Assembly (NCBI GenBank): GCA_021437785.1
Contig: JAILYB010000095.1
Location: 496,001 to 560,000, forward strand
Source of the DNA: Rhodomyrtus psidioides
Lineage: Eukaryota > Streptophyta > Magnoliopsida > Myrtales > Myrtaceae
Direction: 5' to 3'
DNA: 64,000 bases
Shown here: positions 10,512-22,533 of the stretch, piece after piece
How positions within the stretch are numbered: the stretch's first letter is position 1
How the letters are laid out: every line of letters begins with the position of its first letter
Notes under the pieces: model-generated
The model's database searches: none
What the model saw: only the letters and a program-made list of their open reading frames with translations
What the model was told of the DNA's origin: nothing
Position numbers and translations under genes: made by a program

Positions 10512-12005
10512 TTATCTTAAGTTCAGCTCCTTTATGAATCCAACCGATTGTATAAGGGCAGGATGCGGCTCTGTCTTCAGTTGTAGATGATCCACCAAGG
10601 CCTTCGAAACTATGTTCTCGCAACTTCCGCTGTCGATGATGACGTCACATACTTTGCCCTTAACAATACATTGAGCGCGAAAAAGTTGATTCTGTTGGAT
10701 GTCTTCAATCCGCGGGGCAAGCAATAAACGTTGGACTACACAGTTGACATGCTCACCCTCTTCAGCATCTATCTCTTCTTCATCCGCCCACTCTTCATCA
10801 TATGTATCTTCATCATGCTCGACGATATTGGCCATCCTCCGCCTTGGACAATCGCTAGAACGTTGGCCCAATTCGTTACACTTGTAGCACCTTACTGGCC
10901 GAGGCTTGGCATAAGGGTTCTGTGCACTCGAATTAGGCATACGAGTGTTTGATGCCATCGGTTCTTTGGACACTCCTGCGGTACTCCCTGAATTTCGGTT
11001 CGTATCATTGTTTTGCTCTGTTGAAGAACCCGAAATTTTAGTTTGCTTTCCCTTTCCGAACGATCCGCGACTTGAGTAATTATTACCTCGAGTATTAGGG
11101 CCAGCTCTTTCCAGCTGCATCTCAACCTTCCTCGCCATCTCCTGGGCATCATCGACAGTAAACAATCGATGCAGGGACACTCGATCCTGGATATTGAGTT
11201 GCAACCCGTTGATGTACCGAGCAGTTTGTTGGGCAAATGATTCTTCAAGGTTATTACGGGCAGAGAGTCGAAGAAATTCTTCTGTATAGGCCTGGACGGA
11301 CTGATTCAGCTGCCAGCAATTCTGAAATTGCTGAAATAGCAACTGCTCATAATTCGAAGGGAGGAATCGCTTCTTCAACTTCTGTTTCATCTGATTCCAT
11401 GTCCGGATTGGGGCCAATCCTTCTTGACGTCGGGCTAATTGAGTCTGCTCCCACCAAGCCGAAGCGCCACCCTTCAGTTTGTACGCGCCACCCTTCACTT
11501 GGCGATCCTCTTCGATCTCCATAGCATCGAAAATTTTTTCGACCTCCCAAATTCAGTCCATAAAATCTTCAATATCTAGGTTACCGTTGAAAATAGGGAG
11601 ATCTACCTTCAATTGATACTGCTCAGGATCTCAGCGATAACCTCCGTGTCGGCGACCTCCACGAACGTACTCATCCTGGAATCCTCTATACTGTCGACCC
11701 CCACGAATAGGCATGTCCTGGAAGTCCTCTTCTTCTTCGTCTTCAGTATCCTCAAAATAATTTTGATGTCTATGTCGGGGATTTCCTCCACGCTCCATGG
11801 CAACTTCGGGATCACGAGCGACAGGAATTCGCTAAGCTAGAAGGACACCAGGGGCTTGGTTTGTGGTCAAACGCTGGATGGCCTCAAGGATCTCTTGAAA
11901 CCTCCGATCGGTTTGATCCACGAATTGGTTGAACTCCGTCCGTGTAATAGGCTCGTTTTCACGGCCCTCAGTTACGGGGAGGTTGACATTCACGTTATTC
12001 ACCAT
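10512..12005 (-). pseudogene. Ty3 gag plus aspartic protease
   Basis: The gag start is taken as the ATG at 12005 (MVNNVNVNLP), just after the primer site. An arginine-rich N-terminal stretch (11609-11815) is out of frame with the main gag body (11522 downward), which carries the retrotransposon gag domain (GGASAWWEQTQ, then KKRFLPSNYEQ). The zinc knuckle reads CYKCNELGQRSSDCP: the expected histidine of CX2CX4HX4C is a glutamine. The protease follows, with the catalytic IIDSGS and flanking ENIVSKALVDHL. The frame is broken between protease and RT. Gag packages element RNA and the protease processes the polyprotein, but this copy cannot make an intact product. Confidence 0.8.
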
Positions 12006-12036
12006 CGTCACAGGAGAATCCCGCTCTGGTACCAAA

Positions 12037-12385
12037 TGACGCAGAGAGAAGCGAATCTTGGAAAATAATTCCAAAGAAAGCACGAATTTGATTGAATAAT
12101 AAAGATAAGATGTCGATTACAAAAGAAGGACGCCATATATATAGAGATATGGCTCCTTTAAGCATCAGAATAATTAAAGATAACAATATCAAAATCATAT
12201 ATATCCTACCCTAATAGAATTTGAATTAAAAATAACAAAATTTCGAAATATTCTAAATTGCCTAAAATAGAAAACTGCCTGAAAAGTGGTCTAAACAATC
12301 CAAGATCCGAAATTACCGGCGAAATCGCGCCGGCTTTTGGCAATCCAATTTGGCGAGATAATCGCATGCCAATTGTTCTACATCA
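12037..12385 (-). repeat. 5' LTR of the Ty3 element
   Basis: 349-bp partner of 7675-8038. Against the other copy it lacks a short stretch near gatcgtttgaccc. The primer site follows directly on the - strand side. Confidence 0.9.
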
Positions 12386-12879
12386 AATTTTGACTCCATA
12401 TTGAATCAACACTTGAAATATTGGCTTCGCGATTAATAACGAAATCATTGTGCAGTATGGCTTCTCATTCCTTTTGTTCAAATTAAATTGCTCCAAAAGG
12501 ACTCTCCGATGACCTATAATTAAGACCGGTAATATCGATTGTGCACAAAACAAACGAAGTAAAGAAAAACAAAATGGTAGAGGATAAAAAAGTACCATGT
12601 TGATCCAAATCTCGTTGATGAAGATGTACAGGGACCTCAAACTTTACAAAGTTAATCTTAGGATCACATGAGGCAAAGCTGAAGTAAAAAAAAAAATGAT
12701 CAAATCTTGTAGATGAAGATTGCAAAGACATAAAACATTACAAAGTCAATCTTTGGTCTAAGTTTTTTACATTGCCTGCTCCAATGTTTGGTACAATGAG
12801 AATATTACTCTAAACATTGTTGGGCAACCGCATCTTTTTCCCGGTCTTGAATTAATTGACTCCTTTTCTTTGTACTTGA

Positions 12880-13118
12880 TGACTGCAACAAAATAATATT
12901 TTCGTTGAGTTTAACACTCTAATGCCAAATCCCGCTTTTTAAGCATAAATGTTATAGAATGCATAATCCTCATCATAAGAATTAAACTCCATAACTATGC
13001 AAGGTGTCCTGATGCTTTCATCACTAGCATCTTCGATTGGATTGTCCATCTCATCTTCATCAACAACATTATTTTCATGAGTGAAGCTGCTTTTAATATG
13101 AACTCCATCCATCTGCAT
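12880..13118 (-). pseudogene. FAR1-type DNA-binding domain fragment
   Basis: Read on the - strand from an ATG at 13118, an acidic leader (VDEDEMDNPIEDASDES) is followed by GMEF-like VMEFNSYDEDYAFYNIYA, one stop codon, then KAGFGIR. This is the start of the FAR1 domain, the WRKY-GCM1-like zinc-binding module shared by FHY3/FAR1 proteins and their MULE transposase ancestors. The frame decays further down (about 12770-12880), and no transposase or SWIM region follows. It lies between the inverted ends of the MULE derivative, so it is more likely a remnant of that element's transposase N-terminus, or a captured FAR1 exon, than a host gene. Confidence 0.6.
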
Positions 13119-13456
13119 GAGTTTTGAAAAAAAAAATTAGCATTGTATGTCTAGAATATAGATACAAGCTAAAATTCGACGACAGTGAATACCTCTTACT
13201 CTCTTGCGATCGAGGAAGCAGAGATTAGAGGATGTTTCTCAACAGTTTTGACTTATTCGATTGCAAAATCCTATGACAATCAGAAGTTCAAAGTATACGA
13301 GATAATTGCGCTCCTTTTTATTTAAGTTATTAAGAATATTTTCGTAATTTTGGGAGCAATATCCATTTAATTTTTTTATTCGGCCGGAGAGTAATATCTA
13401 CTATTTTAAAAGTTGCAACTTGTTATTTGAATATTATCCACGGGATATTTTCCCTC

Positions 13457-14038
13457 GCTATCTTGGCCCCCATACCGGCAAATGAATGCTCGACACGTTT
13501 ATATAAGCTTAAGAACCTAATAGCTCTCACAGTCAGAGATCCACAACTTGCAAAACACGGCAGACGACCTCCACCACTAGGATGATGTTCCAAGCGTAAG
13601 GATAAGAGTGGAAAGTACACGGGTGAAATATCCAGGCGGGTTCTAAAACAAACATCCCTCACATTCGTTCTTTGAATTTTCCCATGCCTTTGAAACATCT
13701 TTGCATGCGGATCGTCATGGCCAATTGGCCATGCAAAGTCAAATTCGAGAAGCGTTTGCTTCGCAAGATTCACGACGACAAGTCCAGTCGACCGTCCCCG
13801 CTTCCTCCTCTCTTCGCCATTTCCTACTTCATTTCCGCGCGCCACGTACGTTCATTTTAGGGCATAATGAAGAACATGCCATACTTTTCTTCTTCCTTTC
13901 TCCTCCATAAACACCACTGGACCAACTCTCCAAAACCCTAACCTGCCAAAGTCCCTATAGCCACTGTCTTAAGCAGTTGTTGTCCACACCATTCTCTCCT
14001 TCAAGAACACACCAGAAACGATCGTCACCACCATTACC
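13457..14038 (+). promoter_or_regulatory. Proximal upstream region of the lipoxygenase
   Basis: Only about 580 bases separate the MULE end from the lipoxygenase ATG. Visible elements are a tttatataagc TATA-like box at about 13498-13508, cacgt cores near 13493 and 13842, and a C/T-rich leader (13880-13930) before the start codon. Which TATA is used cannot be told from sequence. Distal promoter sequence older than the insertions should lie left of 7522. Confidence 0.35.
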
Positions 14039-17000
14039 ATGTTGAAGCCACAGCTTCATCAATCCCAATCTGCCTCCCCCACCTTGTTCCCCTTGAGAAA
14101 GCCGTTTAGCAGAGGCAATGCCGGGATCTCGGCTTTTCCGGTGCGGTCCACGCCTGCTCTCCGAAAGAGCATTAGGAGCGCTCGAGTGGGGCATGCCTCG
14201 AGAAAGATCAAAGCGATAGAGAGCTCGAGCACTACCGAGATGTTGCTGTCGGTAAAAGCAGTAGTGACAGTGAAACAGAGCGCCGGTGGGTTGCTCTCCG
14301 AAATCGGGATAAAGGGAGGGCTCGATAAAATTACTGATTTGGAGGGGAAAACGCTCCTCTTGGAGCTTGTTAGTGCAGAGCTTGACCCCAGTAAGTATTG
14401 AGCATTCGGTTTTGGCCTTGAACTTGTTAACACAACTTGTAACAGAAAGTAGGGGCAGAAATAGTATGAATATGATCGAAACATTCTCTTTAACTTTTTA
14501 ACTTACTTTACAATATATTTTATAGGTCCAGCGAAAAAGTCACAGAAGCACAAAGTTGTTCATGACTTGAGGCAGATAAGAATGTTTGATAGTTTAATTA
14601 ACAATGGTTCCATTAATATATTCTCCGTGGATGTCTGTTTGCATTAAAAGATCTGATGCATGTTATCCAAACGTTTATCCTGGGAATCAACTGAAACTGC
14701 CTTCACCTCCGGCGCTGCAATTATAGGATCCATAAGCGAACAAAGGAAAGCAGAAACGGGCAATGGCTTTCTAACTTCTTCTTCACTATGGGTAGTTCCT
14801 ACCTATGAGAAACTCTTGATCTACCCTTAGTCTATAACTCAAATCCAAGATTCTAAGCTGTGATATAGACAATATGGTATTCAATCGTCACCTCGCCATG
14901 TTTGACCAGAGAGAGAGAGAGAGAGAGAGATGGTCCTACCCTGCATTAATTGGCTGATCTGTTGTCATATGCGCCCCATTTACAGTCGTGGCTTATCTTC
15001 AGCTTCCTAACACTAACACGAAACCCTAGCCCTCCCATGGCGGGCGAGAGCCAACTATAATTTCGTTACAGTTACGATATTAAAACAATCATTTACTTGA
15101 ATCCGTTCAAATACAGCCCTTATCTTTTGAACTTCATTTACAGAGACGGGACAAGAGAAGAAGACGATCAAAGGGTATGCACGAGAGACGAGCCAGAACG
15201 AGGAGGAGGTGACGTACGAGTGTGAGTTCGAGGTCGGAGAGGAGTTTGGGGAGGTCGGGGCGATTTTCGTGGAGAATGAGCATCGCAAGGAGATGTACCT
15301 CAAGGACATCGTCCTCGACGGGTTCGTGAGCGGTCCTGTTAGCATCACATGCTACTCATGGGTTCACTCCAAGTACGATAACCCACAGAAGAGGGTCTTC
15401 TTCACCAATAAGGTTAGATCATCTCCATAGCTACATAGTTTCTTACCTAGGGTTTTTTCTCATATATAGATATTTTGTATTTAGGGGTTCGTTTTCACGA
15501 GGTTATTATATATGTATAAATAGATCAAGAACAATTTAGGATCATGGCTTGAATAGATACGGTATATTGGTTACTTTAGGGTTTTTGTTCATATAAAAAC
15601 CAGGATAGAAGTGTCAAAAAAGTCCTAAACTTATTGCACTAGTACCAATTTAGTCCTAAACCTTTTTTGGGTGCCAATTCAGTCCTAAATCACATTGGTG
15701 CCAATTCAGTCCTAAATCTTTTGTATTTATGCTAATTGAGTTAATCTGATCAATTTTGATCAAAAATGGCTAACGTAGATATCAATTGTCCTACGTGGCA
15801 TGACAAACGCTGACTTGGATATTTTTTAATATTATTATATAATTTTAAATCATTTTTAAGCATTTTTCTGTTTTTTTAAATTTTTTTTAGAAAAATATTT
15901 AAAATATTTTTAAAAAAATATTTAAAATATTAAAAAATATCTACGTTAGCGCAAGCCGTGCCATGTAGGACAATTGATGTTTGTGCCAATGATTTTCGGT
16001 CAAAATTGGCCAAATTGACTCAATTGTCATAAATACAAAATACTTAGGACTAAATTGACATTAATGCAAAAGGTTTAGGACTGAATTGACATCAATAAAA
16101 GATTTAGGACTAAATTGTCACCAATACAAAAAATTTAGGGCTGAATTGACACCAAAAAGATATTTAGGATTGAATTGGCACTAATGCAATAGGTTTAGGA
16201 CATTTTTGACACTTTTCCCTAAAAACCACTATAGTACAGCTCTTTGATGAAGTAGATTCTAGAAATGACACAACATCAATCGGTGAGACCAATGTATAAT
16301 TCATATAAATCTTTTAACTTTCTCACCCTCACAACGTCATTTTCAATGTTGAGTCCTCCTGTCAAAAGGCAAAGAATCAAAGACAGCATGTGCAACAGGT
16401 CCCATATCTTCCGCGGTAATTATTAAGGGTGTGTTTGTTCACAGAAAATAAATAATTTAGAAATTTTCTAAAAAAATGATTGCTTATACGATTTGAAATA
16501 ATTAGTTAATGCACTCTTTTGATTATCGACGAAAATTTATGTCTAAACATTTTTGTGTTTGATGAGAATGTTTCAATTTCATTCATATTTGTGAGAGATA
16601 AAGCAATCATTTTAAAAAAATATTTTCTAAATCACTCATTTTTCATGAAACAACCACACTCTAAAATAATGTTATTCCTTTTGTATAACATTGTAGGTCA
16701 AAGCTGATCACCATCGTATATGCCCTCGTTCAATCGTCTTTAGATCGTTTGTTGTATTTAATTGCACGGATCTTGATTTTCACCCACAAAAAATTGAGAA
16801 AGAAATTCTGTTTAGTCAGAAGATTAATTAGAGAGTCAGTCATCACTACTTGAATTTTTTAGTATTATTTGGAGCTTGATGGTTTCCCTTTTCAATGTCG
16901 CGCGCACGTTTGTGGGGCGTAGTGCTATCTACCGGAGGAAACTCCAAGCGGCCTGAGGAGGCTGAGAGAGGAGGAGCTGGTGATATTGCGAGGGAATGGC

Positions 17001-20000
17001 CAAGGCGAGAGGAAGTCGGACGACAGGATATACGATTACGATGTCTACAACGACCTCGGGAATCCGGACAGCGGCGCTGATAAGAAGAGACCCGTGCTCG
17101 GCGGCAAAGAGCTTCCGTACCCTAGACGGTGCCGGACCGGGCGCCCTCGGTGCAAGACCGGTGAGTCGAAAAATTATTTGTTCTCACTTCATGATAATGA
17201 CGAACGAATAATATCCTTGAAATTATTGGTGGTGCAAAACGAGCGTGCTTGTGAAAGAGCATAAAAAGAGGGACCATGAGAGTGAGTGCACAACCCATTT
17301 AGCAATTGGACAATAGAACTTTTGTATTCTTCTCTCGTAAAATCATAGTCACAGAAACGCCAGCGATTCATTATTTCATGTCCTTCTCTTGCATGCTTCC
17401 GGCTGTCATAAACTCTTTGTTGATGTAATGTGGACATTAACCTTGCTAGTATTACGTTAGTTAGAGTTAAATGCAGAAACTCGTTGATTTTTGCTTTTTC
17501 ATCTTGACGGAGGAATTGAACTTTTACATGTAATATCAAACAGATCCACAGTCGGAATCGAGGAGCGGGAGCATATACGTGCCTCGAGACGAACGGTTCT
17601 CGGGGATAAAGAACTTTACGTTCTCAGCGAAGACGGTCTACTCGGTGGTGCACGCGCTGGTGCCATCCCTAGAGACGGCACTGGTCGATGCCGACCTGGG
17701 GTTCCCCTACTTCACCGCCATTGACGAGCTCTTCAACGAAGGTGTCAACTTGCCCCCGTTGCAGGAGCAAGGCTTCCTCAGGGACCTCTTCCCTCGGCTC
17801 ATCAAAACCGTCGCCGATGCCTCCGAAGATGTCTTGCGCTTCGAAACCCCTGAAGCCATGACCCGTAAGCAAACTCTCTCTCCTTGTCCCACTCTCTTTA
17901 GTTAGAGTCTACGTACTTATTTAGGTATGTGGTCTAGTAGACATGATTTATTTGGCGAAAGTTACGTGATGATCCTTCATTCTGTCTTTAGAAAAATACA
18001 TTATTACTTAACAATCAAACAAAAATTAGCTGTGTTTATTGCACCTTGCAGGAGATAGATTCCTTTGGATCAGCGACGAAGAGTTCGCTCGTCAAACCCT
18101 AGCAGGAATCAACCCCTACGCTATCCAGTTGGTCACGGTAATAATTACCTGTATCTATAGACAATTCAACTGTATAATTTTCTAATTTTCTCGCAGACAA
18201 ATAATTAACTTCAGTAATGATTAATTTCCTTAGAAGAGAAAACATTTTTATATCACCATGGTAGGTATTTATGCTTTCTATAAACAAGTGGTATTAAAAT
18301 GTACTCAGGAATGGCCATTGAAGAGTGGGCTCGACCCTAGGATTTACGGTCCGCCTGAATCAGCCATCACGACAGAGATCATCGAAAGGGAAATCAAAGG
18401 CTTCATGACAGTCGAGGAGGTACAAGGATACTCCCTTGACAAAGTATCGTTTAATACAACCTATTCGCACTCTAGGGTCGAGCATAAACCTAAATCCCAC
18501 TGCCCCATTTACTGAAATTTGACCTGAACCTGACCTTTCCGGTTCGGTTCAATTGGATTTTGTGTAGGCCATAAAGCAAAAGAAGCTGTTCATGCTAGAC
18601 TACCACGACTTGTTCCTACCCTATGTGAACAAAGTGAGGCAGCTCAAGGGGACAACCCTCTATGGGTCGAGGACACTCTTCTTCTTGACCCCTGATGAGA
18701 CGTTGAAACCACTCGCCATCGAGCTCACGCGGCCGCCGACTGTCGACGGGAAGCCGCAATGGAAGCAGGTGTTCACCCCGTGGTGCCATTCCACTAGCAT
18801 GTGGCTCTGGCGGCTCGCCAAGTCCCATGTCCTTGCCCACGACTCTGGATACCACGAGCTCGTCAGCCACTGGTAATAATATAAGTCGATCATTACATTT
18901 CGGCAAGCAAATCATAGATATTGCATAGTTTTATACTAGTAGCGAAGCAGGCTAATGGCTCCTTGTGAAATTTGAGTATGTAGGTAATGTCGAAATTGTT
19001 TCTTACAATGGAATGATTTGCATGGAAAACGTGGTATTATTTTGAGAAATACCTATTTGCATAAATGCTGATCAGATAACCGATGTTTCTCCGGTTTCGA
19101 TCGTTGTAGGTTGCGGACTCATTGTGCCATGGAACCCTACATAATAGCGGCGAACCGGCAACTGAGCGAGATGCACCCAATCTACAAGTTGTTGCACCCG
19201 CACTTCCGGTACACAATGGAGATCAATGCGCTGGCTCGGGGGTATCTCATCAACGGCGACGGCATCATTGAGAGCTCCTTCTCTCCCGGCAAGTATTCCA
19301 TGGAGCTCAGCGCTGTCGCCTATGACAAGCAATGGCAATTCGACTTACAAGCCTTGCCAAATGACTTAATTAGCAGGTATTGCACATCAATTGATTAGTT
19401 GCGCACCTCTTTTTTCCTTTTACAAAATTAAGGAAAGAGAAAAATATGAAAATAATTAACGCATGGAGTGTTTAGAACAAATTACTTTATGAAAATTGCT
19501 TGTCTGATCGTGTTAATACTTGCCAGGGGGTTGGCAGTGGAGGACCCGACGGCACCCCATGGCCTCAAGCTTGCGATCGAGGACTACCCCTTCGCCAATG
19601 ACGGCCTCCTCTTGTGGGACACCATCAAGGAGTGGGTCACCGATTACGTCAACCACTACTACCCCGACCCGACCCGTATTGCATCGGACGAGGAGCTCCT
19701 GTCCTGGTGGACCGAGATCCGGAACGTTGGCCACCGCGACAAGAAAGACTCCCCTGGGTGGCCCGACCTCAAGACCCCGTCCGACCTCGCCCACATTATC
19801 ACCACCATAGTCTGGGTCGCCTCCTGCCACCACGCTGCCGTCAACTTCGGCCAGTACACCTACGCCGGCTACTTCCCGAACCGGCCCACCATCGCCCGAA
19901 CCAAGATGCCCGTCGAGGACCCTACCGAAGAAGAGCTCAAGATATTCTGGGACAAGCCCGAAGTTACGCTGCTCACGTGCTTCCCGTCGCAGATACAGGC

Positions 20001-20286
20001 GACTAAGGTGATGGCAGTCCTTGACGTGTTGTCGAACCACTCGCCGGATGAGGAGTACCTGGGACAACATCCGGAACCGGCGTGGAAGGAGGAGCCGGTG
20101 ATAAAGGCGGCGTTCGAGAAGTTCAACGGGAGGCTGAAGGAGCTGGAGGGCGTCATCGATGCAAGGAACAACGACCAGAGGTGTAAAAACCGGAACGGAG
20201 CTGGGATCGTGCCGTATGAGCTCTTGAAGCCATTCTCCGAGCCGGGCGTGACAGGGAAGGGAGTTCCATACAGCGTTTCCATCTGA
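14039..20286 (+). CDS. LOX: Chloroplast 13-lipoxygenase (type 2 LOX), 9 exons
   Basis: Exons: 14039-14390, 15144-15412, 16923-17160, 17544-17864, 18052-18137, 18309-18419, 18568-18872, 19110-19376, 19527-20286. All junctions are GT-AG and all phases agree, giving 2709 bases and 902 residues, the usual length of plastid 13-LOX. The enzyme inserts oxygen at C-13 of linoleic or linolenic acid, feeding jasmonate and green-leaf-volatile pathways. Residues 1 to about 60 are Ser/Arg-rich with few acids, a plastid transit peptide. A PLAT/C2 beta-barrel follows, then the catalytic helical domain. Iron ligands by family comparison: His555 (DSGYHELVSHW), His560, His752 and Asn756 (HHAAVNFGQY), and C-terminal Ile902 (YSVSI). 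The alanine of INALAR fits the S-specific site. A small oddity is PWCHSTSMW where relatives have a PSWD-type sequence. No stop or frameshift was found. The 13-regiospecificity is inferred from the type-2 layout. Confidence 0.93.
14909..14931 (+). repeat. (GA)n microsatellite in lipoxygenase intron 1
   Basis: About eleven GA units within the first intron (14391-15143). Apart from this, no further structure was recognised in the intron. Confidence 0.8.
15603..16219. mobile_element. Mutator-type MITE in lipoxygenase intron 2
   Basis: The two halves are inverted copies. The left starts ggatagaagtgtcaaaaa and carries several agtcctaaa units; the right carries tttaggact units and ends tttttgacacttttccc. 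The centre is AT-rich. A perfect 9-bp direct repeat, taaaaacca, flanks it (15594-15602 and 16220-16228), the size made by Mutator-superfamily transposases. It has no coding capacity. It lies inside intron 2 (15413-16922) and does not touch the splice sites. Confidence 0.85.
16426..16662. mobile_element. Small TIR element (MITE-like) in lipoxygenase intron 2
   Basis: The ends agggtgtgtttgttcacaga and tttcatgaaacaaccacact are imperfect inverted copies about 23 bases long around an AT-rich 190-base core. This fits a small non-autonomous DNA transposon, perhaps hAT-like. No clear target duplication was found, so boundaries are approximate. Confidence 0.45.
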
Positions 20287-21258
20287 GCAAATGACACTCT
20301 TGTTCGTGGTGGCGGCCATAGTGGTTGCAGAGAAAAAAACTTCTCTTTCTGTTTTGTGGAAGAAGAGGAGCGTGGTATATCCGGTTGATTAACGGGATCA
20401 TCCTAATTTGTGGACAACAAATTTTTTATTTATTATTTCACGATCCACTTTTGTCGCGTTACTAATATCTAGGGAATTATGATTAAAGGATTAATTTTAG
20501 TTCTAATCCTCTATAAGCTGATAAAAATAAAAAGTGACAATGTGCATAAGACGTTATCTTCACTACATCTATCTTCTTCATAAATACCATATTCCACTAC
20601 TTTTACATAGTGATGCAGAACCTAGAAAACTTGGGTAAATGGCAAGCAACATGCTTCTCAGCCGCAAGTGAGAGAGAAGGTGATGCGGATAGGGTTAACA
20701 ATCTACGAAATATTATCTACATCATATTACGTGATATTGATTTGCTTGTTTGTTCTATCGCTGAACGTTGCGTCAGAAGGGCACGCACTTCCTGCAAGCA
20801 AACTGATGGGGGTAAAGTTTAAATGGATTAGATTGAGCTAGAGAAGTGATTAAACAAATTGTTAGTCTTATAGTCGCGCAAAAACTGTTATGTTATGCTA
20901 GCAGAGCCTATGGAGTTATTATTGTTGGCATCATGCAAGCCTAGTTCTTGGCCGATCGACATACTCAGTTACGGGTCAATTATGAAATATTAACCACTGC
21001 ACGCCGCATCAATTTTCTGATGTGGGACTCTCTTAACACAACTCATCATACATCTCAACAGAAAATGATTGGCCAGAGTTTGAACATTACGAATGAAAAG
21101 GCGAGGGCTAAAATCAAGCAAGTCATTCATGACCAAACATCTCAACTATTTCTCTCGTTTTTCTCGAAGACTTACTCACTTAAGCATAAGAGGATCGTAC
21201 TGAGAAAATCCAAGACTGCAATGCGCGTGCCCTAATATCGGACTCTCGTGGCCATGTG
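20287..21258. other. Lipoxygenase 3' flank and intergenic sequence
   Basis: The first couple of hundred bases should hold the 3' UTR, and A-rich runs near 20520-20535 could serve polyadenylation. Short frames at 20610-20822 and 20948-21235 resemble nothing recognised. The region ends at the target duplication of the copia element. Confidence 0.4.
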
Positions 21259-21263
21259 ACCGA

Positions 21264-22468
21264 TGTTGTGGAAAGTTCCCTTCTATTTTTGATTCTGACA
21301 AAACTCTTCACAGGATCTGTGTAATATTTGAAATGTTTATCGCAGAACGAATATATAAGCAGAAGCTTGTATCGATCCATTTCTCTGTCTCTTAGTCTCA
21401 AGGGAAGAATTGCCATCAAGTGCTTCTGACGCGGTCATATGGAAGTACTTCTGACGCGGTCAGATGGAAGTGTTTCTGACGTTGGTCAGATGGAGTGCAT
21501 CTGAAGACCTCAGATGGAGTTGCTTCTGAAGATCAGAAGCATTATGTACTCCAACTTGGTTACTTCTTCTAAGAAGCTATTTGCAATGACAGATGGACCT
21601 TATTGAAGCTCAGGATTATCATTCCATTATACTCGTTCAGATTCAAGGAGTTCTTTCGTTCTGAAGACTGCTTCTGACGACTGATCAGTTTCTGCAATGA
21701 TGAAGACCCACAAATAACAGGTTTCCAAACTAGGCATGTTTTATTATGGAAGTTTGTGATATTTGATTAACAATATTTTTTCTTTAATCAATCAAGGAAA
21801 AATCTACGATTGGATATTGCCTTCCAAGAATATCCTTGGCAACAAATTTGAATCTACTACACTTATGGAAACTGGAGATTTTGGTTGTATGGGCGGCCAG
21901 ATCAGAAGGGTTCAATTTCTACCTCAACGGTTATCATATCTTCTCAGATACAGTCTCGTTCAATCACGATTGATGATGTCCAATTAAAGATTGAAGAGCG
22001 ATCCTTTGGTCGTATATCCAACGGCTAAGTTTGGAGACAAAGGAGTATTTAAGAAGAACCATGGTGATCCACGATAAGAAAAGTGAACAACAATCCAAAG
22101 TGCAAGAGTTATTCAAATTCACCAAAGTATTCTGTGTGCTCAAAATTTCCTTTCATTGTGAGGATTTGTAAGAGAGAAACTGAGTGTTCGATCGACTGTA
22201 ATCATTTTCGATTCATCATAGTGAAATCCAGCCAATCTGCTGTCATCGTGAGACAGTGGACATAGGCCTGACAAGCTGAACTACTATAAAGTCAGTGTGA
22301 ACATTTCTCTTCTCTAAACTCCATCTTTATGTTTAGTTTTTCCCTGCACGTTGCGTATACTGTTCCTAATCCTAATAGCGTATTGAAATTGTTTAATTCC
22401 GCAAGAAATTTCAATTAGATTCAGAATTACCTATTCACCCCCTCTAGGTGATATTGCTAGATCCAACA
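21264..22468 (+). repeat. 5' LTR of the copia element
   Basis: 1205 bp. At about 21418-21500 it contains short direct repeats built on gtgcttctgacgcggtcaga; the 3' LTR has one more unit. It ends at the TG..CA boundary right before the primer site. Confidence 0.9.
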
Positions 22469-22470
22469 AT

Positions 22471-22483
22471 TTGTATCAGAGCC
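22471..22483 (+). other. Primer-binding site of the copia element
   Basis: ttgtatcagagcc matches the usual initiator-Met tRNA complement tggtatcagagcc except at its second base. It lies two bases after the 5' LTR. Confidence 0.85.
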
Positions 22484-22533
22484 TTGTTACTCTTATTTAA
22501 GAAGTGTTATAACTTCTGAGTTAACGATCTATT

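Larger units (their letters stand above)
7675..12385 (-). mobile_element. Ty3/gypsy LTR retrotransposon, degenerate
   Basis: LTRs at 7675-8038 and 12037-12385 run tgatgtagaacaatt to ctctctgcgtca on the element strand. The element is flanked by a perfect 5-bp duplication, aattt (7670-7674 and 12386-12390). The primer site (tggtaccagagc on the - strand, about 12023-12034) resembles the initiator-Met tRNA complement. The purine tract before the 3' LTR is at 8039-8052. The order gag, protease, RT, RNase H, integrase is that of Ty3/gypsy. At 4.7 kb, including a 280-bp TRIM insert, it is short for a full element because part of RNase H and the integrase N-terminus is deleted. Confidence 0.9.
7522..13456. 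mobile_element. MULE derivative with long inverted ends, split by a Ty3 element
   Basis: The sequence at 7522-7655 reappears inverted at about 13318-13456: gaggaaaatatcc at the left end pairs with ggatattttccctc at the right, and agttattaagaatattttcg pairs with the reverse of its left counterpart. Inverted repeats of about 135-140 bp with an internal FAR1-type fragment fit a Mutator-like element. Without the Ty3 insertion (7675-12385 plus its duplication) the element would be about 1.2 kb, a deletion derivative. No matching 9-bp target duplication is obvious at the outer ends. The right end lies about 580 bases upstream of the lipoxygenase start codon. Confidence 0.6.

Noticed and set aside
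19513..20319. 268-residue frame opposite the last lipoxygenase exon
   Set aside because: Antisense shadow of a GC-rich exon; no start context or homology.
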